A DNA stretch of 64,000 nucleotides, from positions 18,290,001 to 18,354,000 of the forward strand of contig OX637293.1 in NCBI GenBank assembly GCA_951799445.1. Direction: 5' to 3'. A program made the position numbers and the translations under genes. Source of the DNA: Pseudisothecium myosuroides. Lineage: Eukaryota; Streptophyta; Bryopsida; Hypnales; Lembophyllaceae. This document shows positions 9,952 to 22,908 of this stretch, piece after piece. Each line of letters begins with the position of its first letter. Positions within the stretch are counted from its first letter, which is position 1. The notes below the pieces were generated by a model. The model did not search any database. It saw nothing but the letters and a program-made list of their open reading frames with translations, and was not told where the DNA came from.

Positions 9952-11955
9952 ATGGGCGCAAGATTCTCTTCCTGTTTCTCCAGTGCCAAGGCAGAGGAGT
10001 CTTCTCCGTCCACCGTAGTTGACGTCGTTGCAGAAGTGGAGGCCGTGACGATGGTGGGCGCGGAAGGGGCGTCCACTTCCGGGAGGTCGGAATACTATTC
10101 CATACGCTGCGAGGCGATGATGCGCAGCAGAGGCAAGTTCTCTGATGACGTTGCGATGCGGATCGAGTTTTCGAAGTCGCATTGCAGTGAAGTGGTCCGC
10201 GTTGAGGTTGAGCCGCAGTCGGCCGAGGAGGAAGAGCTGAATCGAGAAAACAGGAAAGTGTTGGAGCAATTGGTGGAAGACTATCCTGCTTTGTTTAAGC
10301 GTGACTTTGCCCGTCGTTATGTTTTGGGTGACATGGTTGCGAAGGGTGGACAGGCCAAAATCTACGAAGTTGTAGGCCGCCCTTACTATTTGCTGAAGGT
10401 GTTTGAGAGAGGAACATCGCTACGAGATTTGCAAGGACAGTGGCCCCTTCCTGTCCTCAACCACAGGGTTCGCCAATGCATTTGGTATGCAGGTTTGTTG
10501 GAGGATGGCAGGTTTGCCTTTGTGATGGGCAAATGTTGGGGTGACTTGCGCAAGTTGATTGACCAAGCGATGTTGGAGAAGAATGCGGATGGTGTCCAGG
10601 GTCCACCATTTCCCTATAAGTGGAAGGATTACAACAGATGGACCTTTTACCCTACAGACTTCATGTTGGAGATTGCAAAGCAGATGCGGGACTTACATGA
10701 GCAGGGCATTTCCCATAGGGATCTAAAAGCTTCTAATATTCTTCTTCAAAAAGATTTTGGAATGGAGTTTTTTACTGTTATTCCTACGATTGGAAGAGGG
10801 GTTATTGTAGCTGATTTTGAATGTTCAATTGGAGTATTGGGAACCGGATTTTGGAGAGCACCAGAGATACTATCAACTTTACCAAATGCAAGCACTATTA
10901 CAAATGAGCAATGGAAGAAAGCCGATGTGTACAGTTTTGGCATGATATGTTTTGAAATAGTGACAGGGCGAATTCCATTTGATGGTGAGCTTGAAAATAC
11001 AAGAGCTAACCGTCAACTTGTAATTGAGGGTAAAAGACCACAATTGCCAAGTGATTTGGATGATGAAGTGAAGGACTTGATCATCAAATGTTGGGAGCCA
11101 AATCCAAACTCCCGACCTACATTCTTTGAGATTGTAGAAATGGTAGAGACCATGCCCACAAGACAATGCCAATTCAGGTACTTGCTATTTCTTCATGTAC
11201 ATCAACTTATATCCATACTCTTGAAGTATTTATCTTTTGAAATTTTGGAATCTTAATTAATTCTTATGTTTTATTTGAATCATAGAGATTTTATTGAATT
11301 GTAAAGAATTTGATTTGATCTTTGTTAAATCATTATTAAGTCATTGCTTTATTTGTTTACTACATTTTTGATCAATTTTGTTTGAGCTTTTTTAACTAGT
11401 CGTAATCTAATTGTTATTGCGGACTAGTTTTTGGTGATGGAAATAAGGGAAATTCTATGATTGCTTCTCTTTTCACATAGTGTATCATATTTCAAATATA
11501 AATGTGGCTTATTTTTGTACATGGAACTTATAGGAGGCAATGATTTCCCTCCCTAATTGACTCTTGCATACTTGCCTATTGTAGATTGTTTGGCATTGGT
11601 GATGAGTTGCCCCCACAATATCATTTAGCGACGGTTGAAGAGGTGAATGAATACCCAATAGCATTAAACAGAGAATTGCTTGGAAGGGAGATTGCCAATC
11701 TGGCAAATGGCTCTGTCTATAATGATGAGTTTAAAAAGGAAACAAGGTGATTTGCTAAACCATGCTTATACTAGGGTCTTCTTATCGATTTTGAAGTGAT
11801 TGCAATATCAAATTTTGATATTCCTCCACTATAGCTTGAAATGTCTATTCTTGAATTATAGCTTATGCATTTGTTTGACTAACTTTTAATAAAATGATTG
11901 TAGATTGGAGAAGCAAAGCGATGCATGCCACAAGCTAGCAAGATTACATCATTAG
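9952..11955 (+). CDS. Protein kinase (TKL/RLCK-like), tandem paralogue 1
   Basis: Exons 9952-11177, 11585-11746 and 11904-11955 join in phase (GT-AG introns) to give 479 residues. Residues 1-120 are Ser/Glu-rich; the start MGARFSSC fits N-myristoylation (Gly2, Ser6) with a nearby Cys for palmitoylation, suggesting membrane attachment. The kinase domain spans about 123-402: glycine-rich loop KGGQAKIYEV (131-140), Lys149 in LLKVF, catalytic HRDLKASN (255-262), metal-binding Asp288 in DFE (Glu in place of the DFG Gly), and RAPEI (302-306). The activation segment between DFE and APE is only 12 residues, unusually short, while the link from the catalytic loop to DFE is longer than usual. The 70-residue tail has ELPPQYHLATVEEV. 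Substrate and pathway are unknown; activity is likely but not certain. Confidence 0.85.
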
Positions 11956-14900
11956 ACATATCTTGTATTGTATAATTAGATTTAGTAGGAAGATTTAGTT
12001 GTATTGGATGTAATAGTAATCTAGAGAACTTTCATTTTGCTAGGAATTCAATTGCATTGTACACTTGCATGATGTATTGGGAGTAGAGAAGGTGAATTAG
12101 TCTAAGACAATTTATGACGTGAACTCATGATTAATGAAGTTGTAAAGTGGAATTGATCTAGATCTTTTCTTTGGATAATAGTGGTTTGGAGTTTGAAGTT
12201 AGGATTTGTTTCCATGTTCACATTTAACCACACATTTCTACATTGATTATCAATGCATGGATCTTATATTTAATAGAACTTTTATCATCAAATTTTTTAA
12301 GGAACTTCATTGCATTTATTGTTGATTTTATCCTCACAAGACTCTAATTTGCAACATTGATTATCCTAGAATTTATAGCCTTATGACGGGTTTTGTTTGA
12401 TATTTGCATGATTGACATTGTTTATGATTGACCATCTCTTCATTAGTTAAGAAAAAATTCTCAAGCAATCTTTGAACAATGTGAAGTCATCATTATGTTT
12501 TGAAAATTTGAACAATCAATAAATGTGTCACTTTTCAAACACTTGTTTGAGTCCAAGGTCATCATTTGTGTTTAAATATTTGAAGATAGAATGCGGACAC
12601 CAAAGTTACAATTTACGACCCAACCATCAAAGAGAAATATATGGACCAAAATAGTCATTTGAATGAAGTCTTCTAAACTGTCACACAAAGAAATGTTGTT
12701 CGACTTCTAGTAGAAGTGGACAATTCATCATCCAAATATCATTCGAAATCAAATTCCAAATTTGTTCAAATTTACTATTCATAATATGTGACTTCAAGAA
12801 ATGTCAAAAGTCTTTGTGAACAATACAAGATAAAGATTGCTAAGGAGCCAGTACAATTTTCAGTGGATGGTAGTAGGTTTGTTTATTATTGGTTCTAAAA
12901 ATTCATATTTAACTAATTATGGATACCTAAACAAATTATGGACAAATCCACTTATTTATTGACCCAAAGCAATTTCAAAAGCATTTCAAAATAAGTTCCA
13001 AAGCAATTTGAAAAACATTAAAATGCAAAATTTGAAAAGGGAAAAATACAAAATACACTTGCATAATTTCAAACCTAATTGTATAAAACCAAATATTGAC
13101 TGCCCCGCCAACACACTTACAAGCTTTGACTTCAAAATAATTCATATCCATAATAAATAAGCGGAAGTAAATGTAATGTACAACAATCTAATAGAAATAA
13201 CAAAGTTGGAGCTGATAAGTGGTTTAGACAATATCGACAAATAAGTGGAAGCCGAAATATAAAGAATAAAAATGAACCCAATTGAATATAACTGACCACA
13301 CAAGAAATCAACATAGCATTTTGAGAATGTAATACCATTGGTATTTTCTTATTTACCAATAGAATGTCTAAGCCCCAAGTCAATATGGCCGCAGATGAAT
13401 AAGTGAAAATCAAATGTAAGTGACAACCATTACTGCCTATCCAAATGATAGCAAACTATATATTGTCTAGCAACTGACAATTAATGAAATTGATAATCAG
13501 ATTTGCGCATGCCTAGTCTTAAGTTGATATCATCACATTCTGAACCACAATGAAACGCGACTCAACAATAAATTACAAATATGCCATATTAAGCAAAGTG
13601 ATCAAAATGATGCTACTCCAAAACCCTCAAAAATGATTGAAAAAATATGTATCGGCTGGTAGTTGATAGTGGAATTTGAAAAAGTAGGTGGCCTATCAAC
13701 TGCTAGCTAATACTTTTATAGCCAACTTGTAGATAACAAAATTCACTATGAGCTAACAACCGACAACCACTTCAAACTTGTTGCTTGAACTTTCTCCATC
13801 AACATCAATATCTCATTCACCAATGGCGCTAAATTCCTTGAAACAATTTTTAATAAATCTTTGTACAAAGAGATATGGAATTTAGCATCTAATCCAAGTT
13901 GTGTCATATTTTTTGAACCTTTGTGGAATTAATTAGTTACCATTTTTGAAATTGAAATGCAGAAGTCACTACAAGCATCCACCTCCTAAAATGTACACTA
14001 TTGGTAAATTGAAGAAAGCTAGATGTATCTTTGTGTCATGATTGCTTTTAGAGCACAGTAGCTTTTAGAGCACACCTTACATGACTTTTTGGTTGAGTTT
14101 ATGTGGGTTGAATGGACCATCATAAAAGGGGTTTCGTTGGTGGCACAAGGGGCAAGTAAAGGAGGCCTCATTTAGCCTTGGCTTTGCTGGATATCTCACT
14201 ATACTTGGAGCCACTTCTATTTTTAGTTTTTAGTCCATGGTGTATATGTGACTACTCCTCTTCAATCTTTCTAATTGTGACAAGTATTGAGCTACAGCTC
14301 AAAATAGGTGTGGATTGGTGCATGTGGTGTGTTTATCAACACTGGTAAAGTAACTACATCTAAAATCTTAAAAAAAATAAAATTAAGCATGGTTCCTAAT
14401 ATTATATTAAATTTTTCTTTTGGGTTCTTGTTGGTAGTCAAAAGGGCACTCTAGGACACCCTACTTGACTCTAGCCGGGCTGCTCTTCTAAAGATCCAAA
14501 GAGCTGCCCATCATCGTCTACAACAATTGAATAGAATTTGGTCCAACTTTGACAAAATTTGGCTCCACTCCCCTATGCTTGCTAGAAGAGATGGAGACCT
14601 AGTTAGATGAATCAAGGAGGGCCCCCCTCCTAGTTTATTTTTCTAGCCTGCTTTGTCTTTTTCTTTTTGTTTGCTCTAATTCTCTTAATTTGTCCAGCCG
14701 TCATTCTTGGTTAATTCTCTAGTTCATTTTTTAATGCAATGGTTCGCCATCTGTTTGTTTTTTTAAACAAAATAAACAAGGGGATTCTAGATTCTTTTAG
14801 AAATCAATGTATTTTTTGGACACTCTACGAATAAACTTGAAATTTTCAAATTGCTGAAAATAGGATTTAGGGCAACCAGCCCTGGACTTTCATGAATAGT

Positions 14901-16539
14901 GGAAGTATATTTTAGGCAAGAATCTAGACCGTGTGGTTTTAGAAAGCAGTTGAAATTAGGTGTAGTTACCTTACTTGTACATTGGAGATAGATACATATT
15001 CATTACCATGAGCGGTATGTCTGTGATGGCGTAGTTTATAGAGAGTCCAGACTGCACTATGTGGTATGCATGCAATGAATTGGTGCACAACAACTTAGAT
15101 TTGGTGTGTTTGTGGGCTGTGGAGTACATGACCAACAACCATTCAACATGCATTCCTTTAGACAAAGGTTCTATTTTTTAGTGTGCATTCTCAAAGGGAA
15201 AGGTACACTTGTGGTATAGAAAGTGTATTGATGTATCCAAGAATGCAGTGCATTCCTATTCCTGCAGTCTGTAGGGCTATGACTATGCGAGGACAAAAAT
15301 TGCATTTGAAGTGCAGCTCAATACCATGCTAAATGATTCCAACTCATTAGCTCTATCATAATGTTAATGCAAGAGAGTTTTGCTGTCATGGCATGTTTTG
15401 ATTGGTTAAAGGGAGGCAGATTGAGTCACAGATAATGCTCATTGCTTCCCTTGTGCAAATTTTCAACAAGGTGTGTATGAAGTAGAAATTTCATTGGTTT
15501 GGCAGTGAGAAATTTGAGACAAATATCTACTACTACCAACCGGTATTAAGTTAGTGAGTGCAGATCCACCTAGCATAATCTAAATGCAGGAGACTTTTGC
15601 AATTGTGGTACATTTTGATGGGTTAAGAAATCAAAGAAGTCCAACAGGTCAACTCTCCTACATTGACACTATGTCCGTTAATTGCAAAGTAGGCCAAGTC
15701 ATCAAAAACAATCATAGGTCCGTACCATTACCACATCAGTGCTCAAGGCTCGGTAGGTCTTAACCGGAAATTATTTTTTATAAGTTGGCCTGCTTTGCTA
15801 ATACCTAGTCCATTGGGCTACCTTGCAGCATGTACAATCGGGTACAGAAATCTTATGAATTTTTGCATCCCGTTGAGATTAGGTCAAGTTTGGGAGGCCC
15901 ATGTATGCTAAAAAATGAACGGAATTTCGAATTTTGAATTGTGTTGGAATCACAATAAAGTCTATTTTATCATCATTACAAACACACATATGCAATTGAA
16001 ATTCATACAAAGAGTTTGATGTTTTCTATACAGTGTGTACTATCTAATGTTGCCAACATTTGTGAAAGTTACAACTTGTATCCAATGGTACATATAAGAA
16101 ATGAACCTTCACAATTGCTTAAGAGATACTTGATAACATACCACTTGAATTGCTTGTACGATTTCTTGCTTGTTCTTCACCCCATTGCAAAAAAACTTTG
16201 ACTATCTTCCAAAGGTTCCCTATGAAATGGTAGATAGTGTATATAAGAAATTCAAATTGTTGTACAATTTAAATTTATTCATTTTTCACTTGTTATGAAG
16301 TTGAAATGCACTTCATTGCAATTCCAACGCAATTTGCGATTCCAAAATTGGTTAATTTTTGAGCATGCTAGAGCTTCTTGAAGTTGATGAACTTTTTAGA
16401 GAAAACTGACTGAAAAATTTGTAAGGTTCTTGTACCCGACTGTACACAGAATGCCACTCACTTTGTGATCGACTTCTACTAGCAGCCCCATCAATTGAAG
16501 GTCCATCAGCCAAGTGGGCAATATATATGGCTACCGGGC
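11956..16539. other. Duplicated intergenic region
   Basis: AT-rich DNA matching 36717-40694 almost throughout. Minus-strand frames such as 13132-13413 and 14971-15165 are open in both copies but have low-complexity, hydrophobic composition and no domain; nearby noncoding DNA is equally conserved, so retention of the frame is not evidence of coding. Confidence 0.5.
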
Positions 16540-17410
16540 ATTGATTTCAAGAACAAATTTCGCTGTTGTCTTGCATTTCTTACATCGTAGCCAGACAATA
16601 ATGTGGTAGGAACTCCTCGCATGTGAACTTCCAAATCTTAGTACAACTCTTTCTGATAGTTTTAACCCCGAAATGCCTGAGGCACTAGATTTTGGTATCA
16701 ACAATACGTTCAAGTTAAATAAGACCTAACCAAGTTGCTATTCTTAATAAATTATATTTTTGAAGAAAACTTTTTGAAGTCTAGTTTTAGCATCAAAACT
16801 CCGATGTTGAAAATGATTGATTATGATTTTTCTAGTCAAGATTTTGTGCATGGGGGTCCATTGCAATCTTGATGTTCTGTAGTGTTGAGCGCTTTTGGAA
16901 ATTAGCCTCAAATAGACAAATACACTAGATCTTGGAGAAAAAATCACATTAAAAATTCATTTAAAAAAAATTGTAGAAAGGATTTTGAGAAGCCATAATT
17001 GATAGGGGTTATGCATGTGAGGCCCTTTAACCTCGTATTTTCTTAGTGACCAACTTTTTAGATTTGACATGTGAAAAAAAGATTGAAAGACCTCAAATCA
17101 CTTTTGCAGTTTTAACACCTTCATGATCAAACATTATAATTTTTCAATCCATAAGTGACATCGTTGTGTTTTCTTTTCCTATGTCATCTCTAACATGTCT
17201 AATTTGATTTGTATGGTTACAATTCAAAAAAAATTGATAAAACTTATCAAAATGTTGGTTTTTTGTTCAATGTAGAACAATTTCTTAAAAGCTCAAAATT
17301 GAAGGCCTTGCACATTTAGAGGTTAATCCATTACATCTTTCTCCGCCCATCCTTGTCAACTGTTTAGGAGCGTAGCGAGCGTGTGACCAACATCGTTCCG
17401 AATATGCATC
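16540..17410 (-). pseudogene. Decayed kinase-tail exons (copy 1)
   Basis: On the minus strand, an exon-like block from 17410 (after a TTTTGTAG acceptor) encodes DAYSERCWSHARYAPKQLT and then RMGG. A second block starting near 16640 encodes KIWKFTCEEFLPHYCLATM and then a stop. The second block resembles the tail exon of the + strand kinases (ELPPQYHLATVEEV). The matching frames in copy 2 (40695-41034) extend further, so this copy has gained a premature stop. It is probably the remnant of another member of the same kinase family in convergent orientation. Confidence 0.4.
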
Positions 17411-17570
17411 CTACAAAATATTAGAAAACTATCAGCCCTTATAAAGATTTAATGTAGAGCAAATTCTTAGAAGGGGGTAGAAACTCTGTGCAGTTTAGAA
17501 CCACAACACTACTGCAGCTCTATAATCAGTTGTTGCTGTGTACCCAAATTGCAAGCCTTAAGAAGTCAAT

Positions 17571-18119
17571 TAATTGCCGAGTTCATCAATGTGGAACCCT
17601 CATTCCATGGCTTTGGACAAAATATTGTTTGTTTGTTTTTTCTTAAGCAACGGATGAAAATTTCACTTCATGCTAGAGCATTCCCTATTGAAAAGCTGGA
17701 AATCAAAGCTAACCAATATGCAAGTTTGACCTACTCGGGGCTATTACCCCCAAGTACGCAACTCCCATATTATATGACCCTAATTATAATCACTTATGAT
17801 TCATTTTAGTCCAATCTCAAAGGATATAATTTGTTTTGATGTAGAAATTTTGGTAGCCCTTTAACAAAGAATCCAAAAATGTAATTATATATATGAAATG
17901 AATATTCTTTGAGGACAATAATAGCTACATTGAAAACCTAATTATAAGAATTTTTTAATACATATTAGAAAAAAAACTCACAATTTATATGAAGAATTGA
18001 ACACCTATGCATAGTTTTTAAAATTCTAGACAAGAAGTTCTCTCCAATTAAAATTAAGTTTTTATTAAAATGCCCAAAAAATTGGGTAGTCTGTTCCATG
18101 ATATATCTGTATTAGACTA
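17571..18119. other. Spacer between the two duplicated units
   Basis: About 550 bp separate the end of copy 1 from the start of copy 2. I recognise no gene, element end or microhomology that would mark the duplication breakpoint. Confidence 0.4.
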
Positions 18120-18462
18120 AATTGATATTCTACAATTGACATTGTAGTTGCTTGTTCTTTTTGGAAAATTTTATATTCAAAATTTGTCAAATGCATGAAC
18201 ACTACTTTAAATTTCATTTTTTATTCACATAAATTTATTTCTTTTGAAAAAGAATTTGAAAACCTTGGCAACAACTCCAAATATTGTTTCTTGTAATCAA
18301 GCATTGAATGTATAGTATTCATTATGAAATTGGTCATAAAAAAAAATTGTCATTATATAATCAAAGAATTTCGTTGGATGATTGCGAAGTTACCATAAAA
18401 ATCCCCCCTTTGTAGCAATTTACATCTAAAATAAAAACATTGAAGCATTTGGGGATTAAGGA

Positions 18463-19930
18463 TTAACCCCTAAAGTTCTAAGAAGCCCGTTTTGGGCATT
18501 TTGAGAACTTGGGTAGGCTCTTTTGAATTCAAATTTTAGAATTTGGGTTGAAATTTGTAGGATAGCTTCTAATCATCATGCTCTACATATAAAGGTTTGT
18601 TTTATATCATTCCAAAAAATATTGTCAGAGTTATAAGGACCTTTGTGATTTCATTGGCAAAGCAGGCATCTAAAAATACACATGTTTCTAAAATTAAAAT
18701 CTTTTCATTTGATTGTCTTGAGGGTCACCTATACTAATAAAATTATACCATCATATTCTAACAAATGAGATGAAAGTTATGAGGACTTCTATTTTACAGG
18801 CAATGAGGGAAACAAACATAGTTTCATCATATGAGTCTTTCTTTGAACTCAATTAGAAGAATTTTCAAATAACTAAAAAAAACAATAGATATGTGTTGTT
18901 TACTAAATTTTTTTTACTACTAGGATTATCAAATCTTAATTTCATTCCAAAATTATTTGTGATTTAGTTTTCTTTCATCATTATCACCTTCCATGTTATA
19001 ATCTATTTAAAAAAAAATAGGAGATTATTTTTCATTAAATTATTTTTTCACATGCTTTCAACCTAATTTCCAACATAGAGACTAAAATGCACAAGAAATG
19101 GGCCACAAATGTTTTTTTTCTAAAAGTATTATAAGACAAAACTTCAGCTTTGGAAGGGATAGAAAAACCTAGTTTATAAATTTTATACATTATAATTTGG
19201 CACTCTTAAATTTAGAAAGACATACTTGAACAAGTCAACGATTCTACCCCGTGAGTGCAGAGCATTAGAGGAGATTCGGGCCTCTAAGAGACTGCAAGTT
19301 CTCAGACTATGGGAACTCTGTAGGAATGCTGGGACGCTGCCAAATCATCAGTCTGACGTGGCCAAGCGACTGCCACGTCAAATTTTATTTTATTTTATTT
19401 TTTAAACTTAAATTTTTTTATTTTAGTATTCTTTTAACATTTTTATAATAATAATAATGATAAAATTAATTTTTTATTTTTAAATTTTTAAATTTTTCTG
19501 ACAGCAGGGCGTTGTTTCCTTCAACGGGAACGACCCTGAAATGGTCTTCTAAAGGCTCAAATCTCCTCTAATGGCTTAAACATACAAGCTTTGAATCTAG
19601 TTGTAGGCATGTACCTACAACTGCTTGAAGGCGTTTAAAGTATATGTGCCTATAGCATAGGTGTACTATAATATAGAAAGAGTTTAACATAGGTACCCAA
19701 AAAATGGACACCTATAACTACAAAAAGTAGCTATAATATTGACTCCTAGGCTCATGGGCTCATAGATTCTATGCTCACATGTTAAAATTCCTTTTGAACA
19801 AGTTAACAAAAAGATCGTGCACTTGAATCCGTAGCAGAATACCAAATGTTGAAGATTTTGGCCTTGCTTTGCCAGAGAGTATTTTGAAGCTTGTTTTGGC
19901 CTTTAAACATCAAAGAACTTTAGGGGTTAA
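18463..19930. mobile_element. TTAA-bounded element (copy E2) with nested MITE
   Basis: It starts TTAACCCCTAAAGTTCT and ends AGAACTTTAGGGGTTAA, with both TTAA ends intact. Subtracting the nested MITE (311 bp) leaves 1157 bp, close to its duplicate E1 (1137 bp). No coding capacity. Confidence 0.75.
19263..19573. mobile_element. CATTAG MITE, copy A
   Basis: The ends are CATTAGAGGAGATT and AATCTCCTCTAATG, a perfect 14-bp terminal inverted repeat. The inside holds TGACGTGGC and GCCACGTCA as an inverted pair nine bases apart (about 19355-19381), then an AT-rich core. Copy 1 shows the unoccupied site near 3905. The target duplication cannot be read with certainty because sequence right of the insertion has diverged. 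Confidence 0.8.
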
Positions 19931-20768
19931 AGGCCAAGACTCAATAGTTATGTTATTTGTAGACATATAGACAAAAAAATCAATATAAAAGAGATGGAGG
20001 GTTGAATGTTTCATGTTAGTATTAATACATATATTTGACTTTCTAGAAAAAGATTCAATCCTATTAGTCACTTTTAATTCCCATCAATTTGCATTGCCAT
20101 TTCATTTGGTTTTTGTTCACAAGTATGATGTTTGAGGCAATGATTTTTTTTGTTTTTCAACATTTTTCCACTGGGCTCTATTTCAGTTGTTCAGTAGTCA
20201 AATCCAAATTTTATTGTATCTATTTCTAGAGGTATTGTCTTTGCGCTTCCAATAATAATAATCACATGATCTGCTTTTATACCAATCAAAAGATAGAAAT
20301 ACATTTAAGAGAGTTGTTTCAAGTGTTGCATTGATGATGCTGTAAGTGATACACCCTACAAAGCAATTTGCCGTGTGTAGTGCACATTGTGGTATACCCA
20401 TCAAGCTATGTCTTAATTTTGGCTTGTTTTCACATCAAAGGGGAAGCGTAGAACAAAATGGAAAACCCAAGACAATCAACAAAACTTTTGGAATACCATA
20501 GCCAATACTGTATCCAGTAGTGATGAAGATGAATAATCAGAAGAAGACAATGCTTTTAGTCACAGGTTTACATTTAGAGTGTCTCTCCAAACCTCTAGAT
20601 TTACATTGGACATTACTATTGACGTAAAAACACAAGTTGTTTTATTGGATGTCTACTAAAATCCATTCCCTAAAATCATGAAAATGTCACATAAAACACG
20701 GGTTTCTTATAGCGGCAATTTGATCCAATACTTCTCCCATAAAGATTAAGCCCATTGATAGTTTTTTT

Positions 20769-21083
20769 TTATTCCTTCCAATTTTTCAATCCAAGAAGAA
20801 AATGTTCCCTGGCGCTCTTGATATGACCATGTTGTAAATACATATTGCTCAATTCTCCATGTATACTCGCATGGTCCCTAAAATCACTGCTACGCTCTTT
20901 CTTCTTCAAGAATTCCATGGAGCTTGAAACAAAACTGTTGGACAAGGACTCCAAACTTGGTTTTGGCCCAAGACTCCCATAAGCCTGGAGGAAAAACATC
21001 GCTAAGTATGTCTTTCCTCGTGAAGCCTCGGGTCTTTCTACAATCTTCAAAAATTCCAGGAAATGAAATCTACTATGGCACAT
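20769..21083 (-). pseudogene. TPR-like gene fragment
   Basis: A 104-residue frame ends ...HASIHGELSNMYLQHGHIK and SAREHFLLGLKNWKE. The pattern (small residue, Tyr, Gly-x-x-x-x-A, large hydrophobics) is that of a tetratricopeptide repeat. Just before it comes KPSLESLSNSFVSSSMEFLK, which looks helical. I cannot assign a family. A second coding-like frame with an in-frame stop on the same strand at 24529-24762 could be an earlier part of the same gene, with a TTAA element and a long inverted repeat between them. Confidence 0.4.
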
Positions 21084-21969
21084 GATAACTCACTGCCTAA
21101 TGTTGTCATGAGGAATTTTCTCTATTCTTGGGCGGCCATAAGGTAGGAGGTCCATAAAGCGACCATCTAAGCGCTGAACCTGAATTTTGGGGAGGTAAAA
21201 CATCTTGAAATATTTTTCAGAAAATTTTCCTTGAAAGACAAGAGGAAATGGCATCTGGCCCAAGTTGTTTTATATTTTTTGGAGCTTTGTGGAATTAGTT
21301 ATGAAATTTTGAAGTTGAAAATCCATAGGGCTCTAAAAGCGACCACCTCCTAGAATGTACATCTTTTGTACATTTTGGTAAATCGAAGAAAGCAAAATGT
21401 ACCTCTGTGTCCTATTTGGTTCAAAATGCCCTGTCGGAGTTTGAGCCTCCTACCTTAGTTGTTGTATAAATGGCTTTTGGACATCAGAAGTTTGTACAAC
21501 ATAACATGGAATAAACACTCACTATCTTTATCCTTGTAGCTTTGTGAAAATTTCAAAATTTGGTGACAGCTTTGCTCAACCCCCTCTATCAATCCTAGTT
21601 CCTGCTATATTGTACAAAGCCTTGATATAACCAGGTGTCTGCCAAGAGTTGATGACATGCACACTTCTCTTCACCGAAAAATGCAGAAGGATAAACTATA
21701 TAATCAGAACGATGGGTGCATTTCTCTTGTCGAAGTCCAAGATTAGCTTAGGGCTGTTTTACCCCTAAAGGCCAGGCCAATTCTCCTTCAAGCCGATTGC
21801 ACAAAATTTCAGCCCCTTTTGGGCTAGAGGCCAGCCTCAACTACCCATTAGAATAAGGTTATAACAGGGGGCAATTCTCCTATATGTAAAGGCCTTGACG
21901 CCAAGAAGCTGGGCCGATTCAACAAAACCTACAAAAGAGAGAGAGAGGGCTGAAATTTTCAAAGCCACT
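21084..21969. other. Repeat-derived spacer
   Basis: No coding support. Sequence around 21750-21900 contains ACCCCTAAAGGCC words and repeated GCC-rich phrases that resemble ends of the TTAA family, suggesting eroded copies. Confidence 0.35.
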
Positions 21970-22908
21970 TTAACCCCTAAAGGACCGAGGCCTTTTTTCT
22001 GCCAAAAAACACTGAAAACTGTCATTTCTGTAGCAAAGAGTTAAAAAAAATTTAAATTGTTTTTTTTCCACATCTAACCGTAGGATCTTACACCTAACTA
22101 GTATAAAAAAGTGTGGAAAAAATTTCAGAATTTTTGACCGCATAGATTGCAAGATATCCGTGTTTAAAGTGGAAAAAACAAGTTTTTCAGCACATTGCGG
22201 GACTGGGTTTTTTGACTTTGAACATTTTTAACTTAAAATTTTTGCACTACAGCGTTTTGAGCTTTTAATGCTTGTAGTGGAGAATTGAGTTGAGAGTCTA
22301 GGAAAAAAAAAATTCAAAAAAAACTTAATTATCATTCTTAAAAAAATTGTTAAGTAGATGTAGGTACAAGATAGAAGGAAAATCTAAAATATTCATATAT
22401 TTTAGATGGAATTAAAATGCACTAATCCCAATGGTGGGATTGTTCTAACAAGTAAATCAGACCATGCAAAAAAAAGAAAATTGAAAAATTTGAAAAATTG
22501 CATTCAGAAATGAATCCTAAAGTTATTTTTTTCAAGAAGATGCTCTAACTGCCCGAAAACCAAGAATATCCATAACTTCCTCATAACAAAGTCAAATGAA
22601 ATGAATCAAAGCTTTCCAGATAGCCAAAAATATAACCTATGAGAAAAAAAATATTAAAAAAAAATTTCAAATTTTTGTCCATTTTTTGTTTGCTGCCCGA
22701 CCTGCCCCCCGTAGCCTGTTTTAAGCTTATATGGTCATAACTTTTTTTCCCGGGCACCGATTGTAAAAAAAATTATATTCCCTTGAAGCTAATCAATTTT
22801 TCTACCTCCAAAAAAAGTTTCAAAAAATCAGGAGAAAATTTCAGCCCGTAGGTACCTGCCCGAAAACGCATTTGTCCCCCGTAGGGACAATGGTCCTTTA
22901 GGGGTTAA
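21970..22908. mobile_element. TTAA-bounded element (copy E3)
   Basis: It begins TTAACCCCTAAAGGACC and ends GGTCCTTTAGGGGTTAA: perfect 17-bp terminal inverted repeats including the TTAA. Length 939 bp, no ORF. A CCCGGGCACCGATTG segment near 22749 is shared with the other copies. Confidence 0.85.

Larger units (their letters stand above)
2740..17570. repeat. Segmental duplication, copy 1
   Basis: From about 2740 to 17570 the sequence aligns in the same orientation to 18120-20594 and then 31663-41172. Anchors: 2770 with 18145 (GTTGCTTGTT followed by TTTTTGGAAAAT), 5456 with 20558 and 31663, 7140 with 32165, the whole kinase gene (9952 with 34716), 13090 with 37830, 16510 with 40650, and 17345 with 40975. 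Only about 550 bp separate the end of copy 1 from the start of copy 2, so this is a direct tandem duplication of a unit of about 13-15 kb. Identity in introns and spacers is high by eye (roughly 95%). Confidence 0.9.
18120..20594. repeat. Segmental duplication, copy 2, left part
   Basis: This matches 2740-5495 of copy 1, including the TTAA element. It lacks the 564-bp element found at 4769-5332 and carries an extra 311-bp MITE at 19263-19573. It ends in a 37-bp sequence (20558-20594, AGTCACAGG...CTCCAAACCT) that recurs at 31663-31699, where the duplication resumes. Confidence 0.85.

Noticed and set aside
13132..13413. Hydrophobic minus-strand frame (93 codons), also open in copy 2 (37715-38121)
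   Set aside because: Surrounding noncoding DNA is equally conserved, the copy 2 frame shifts relative to it, and there is no domain or splice context.
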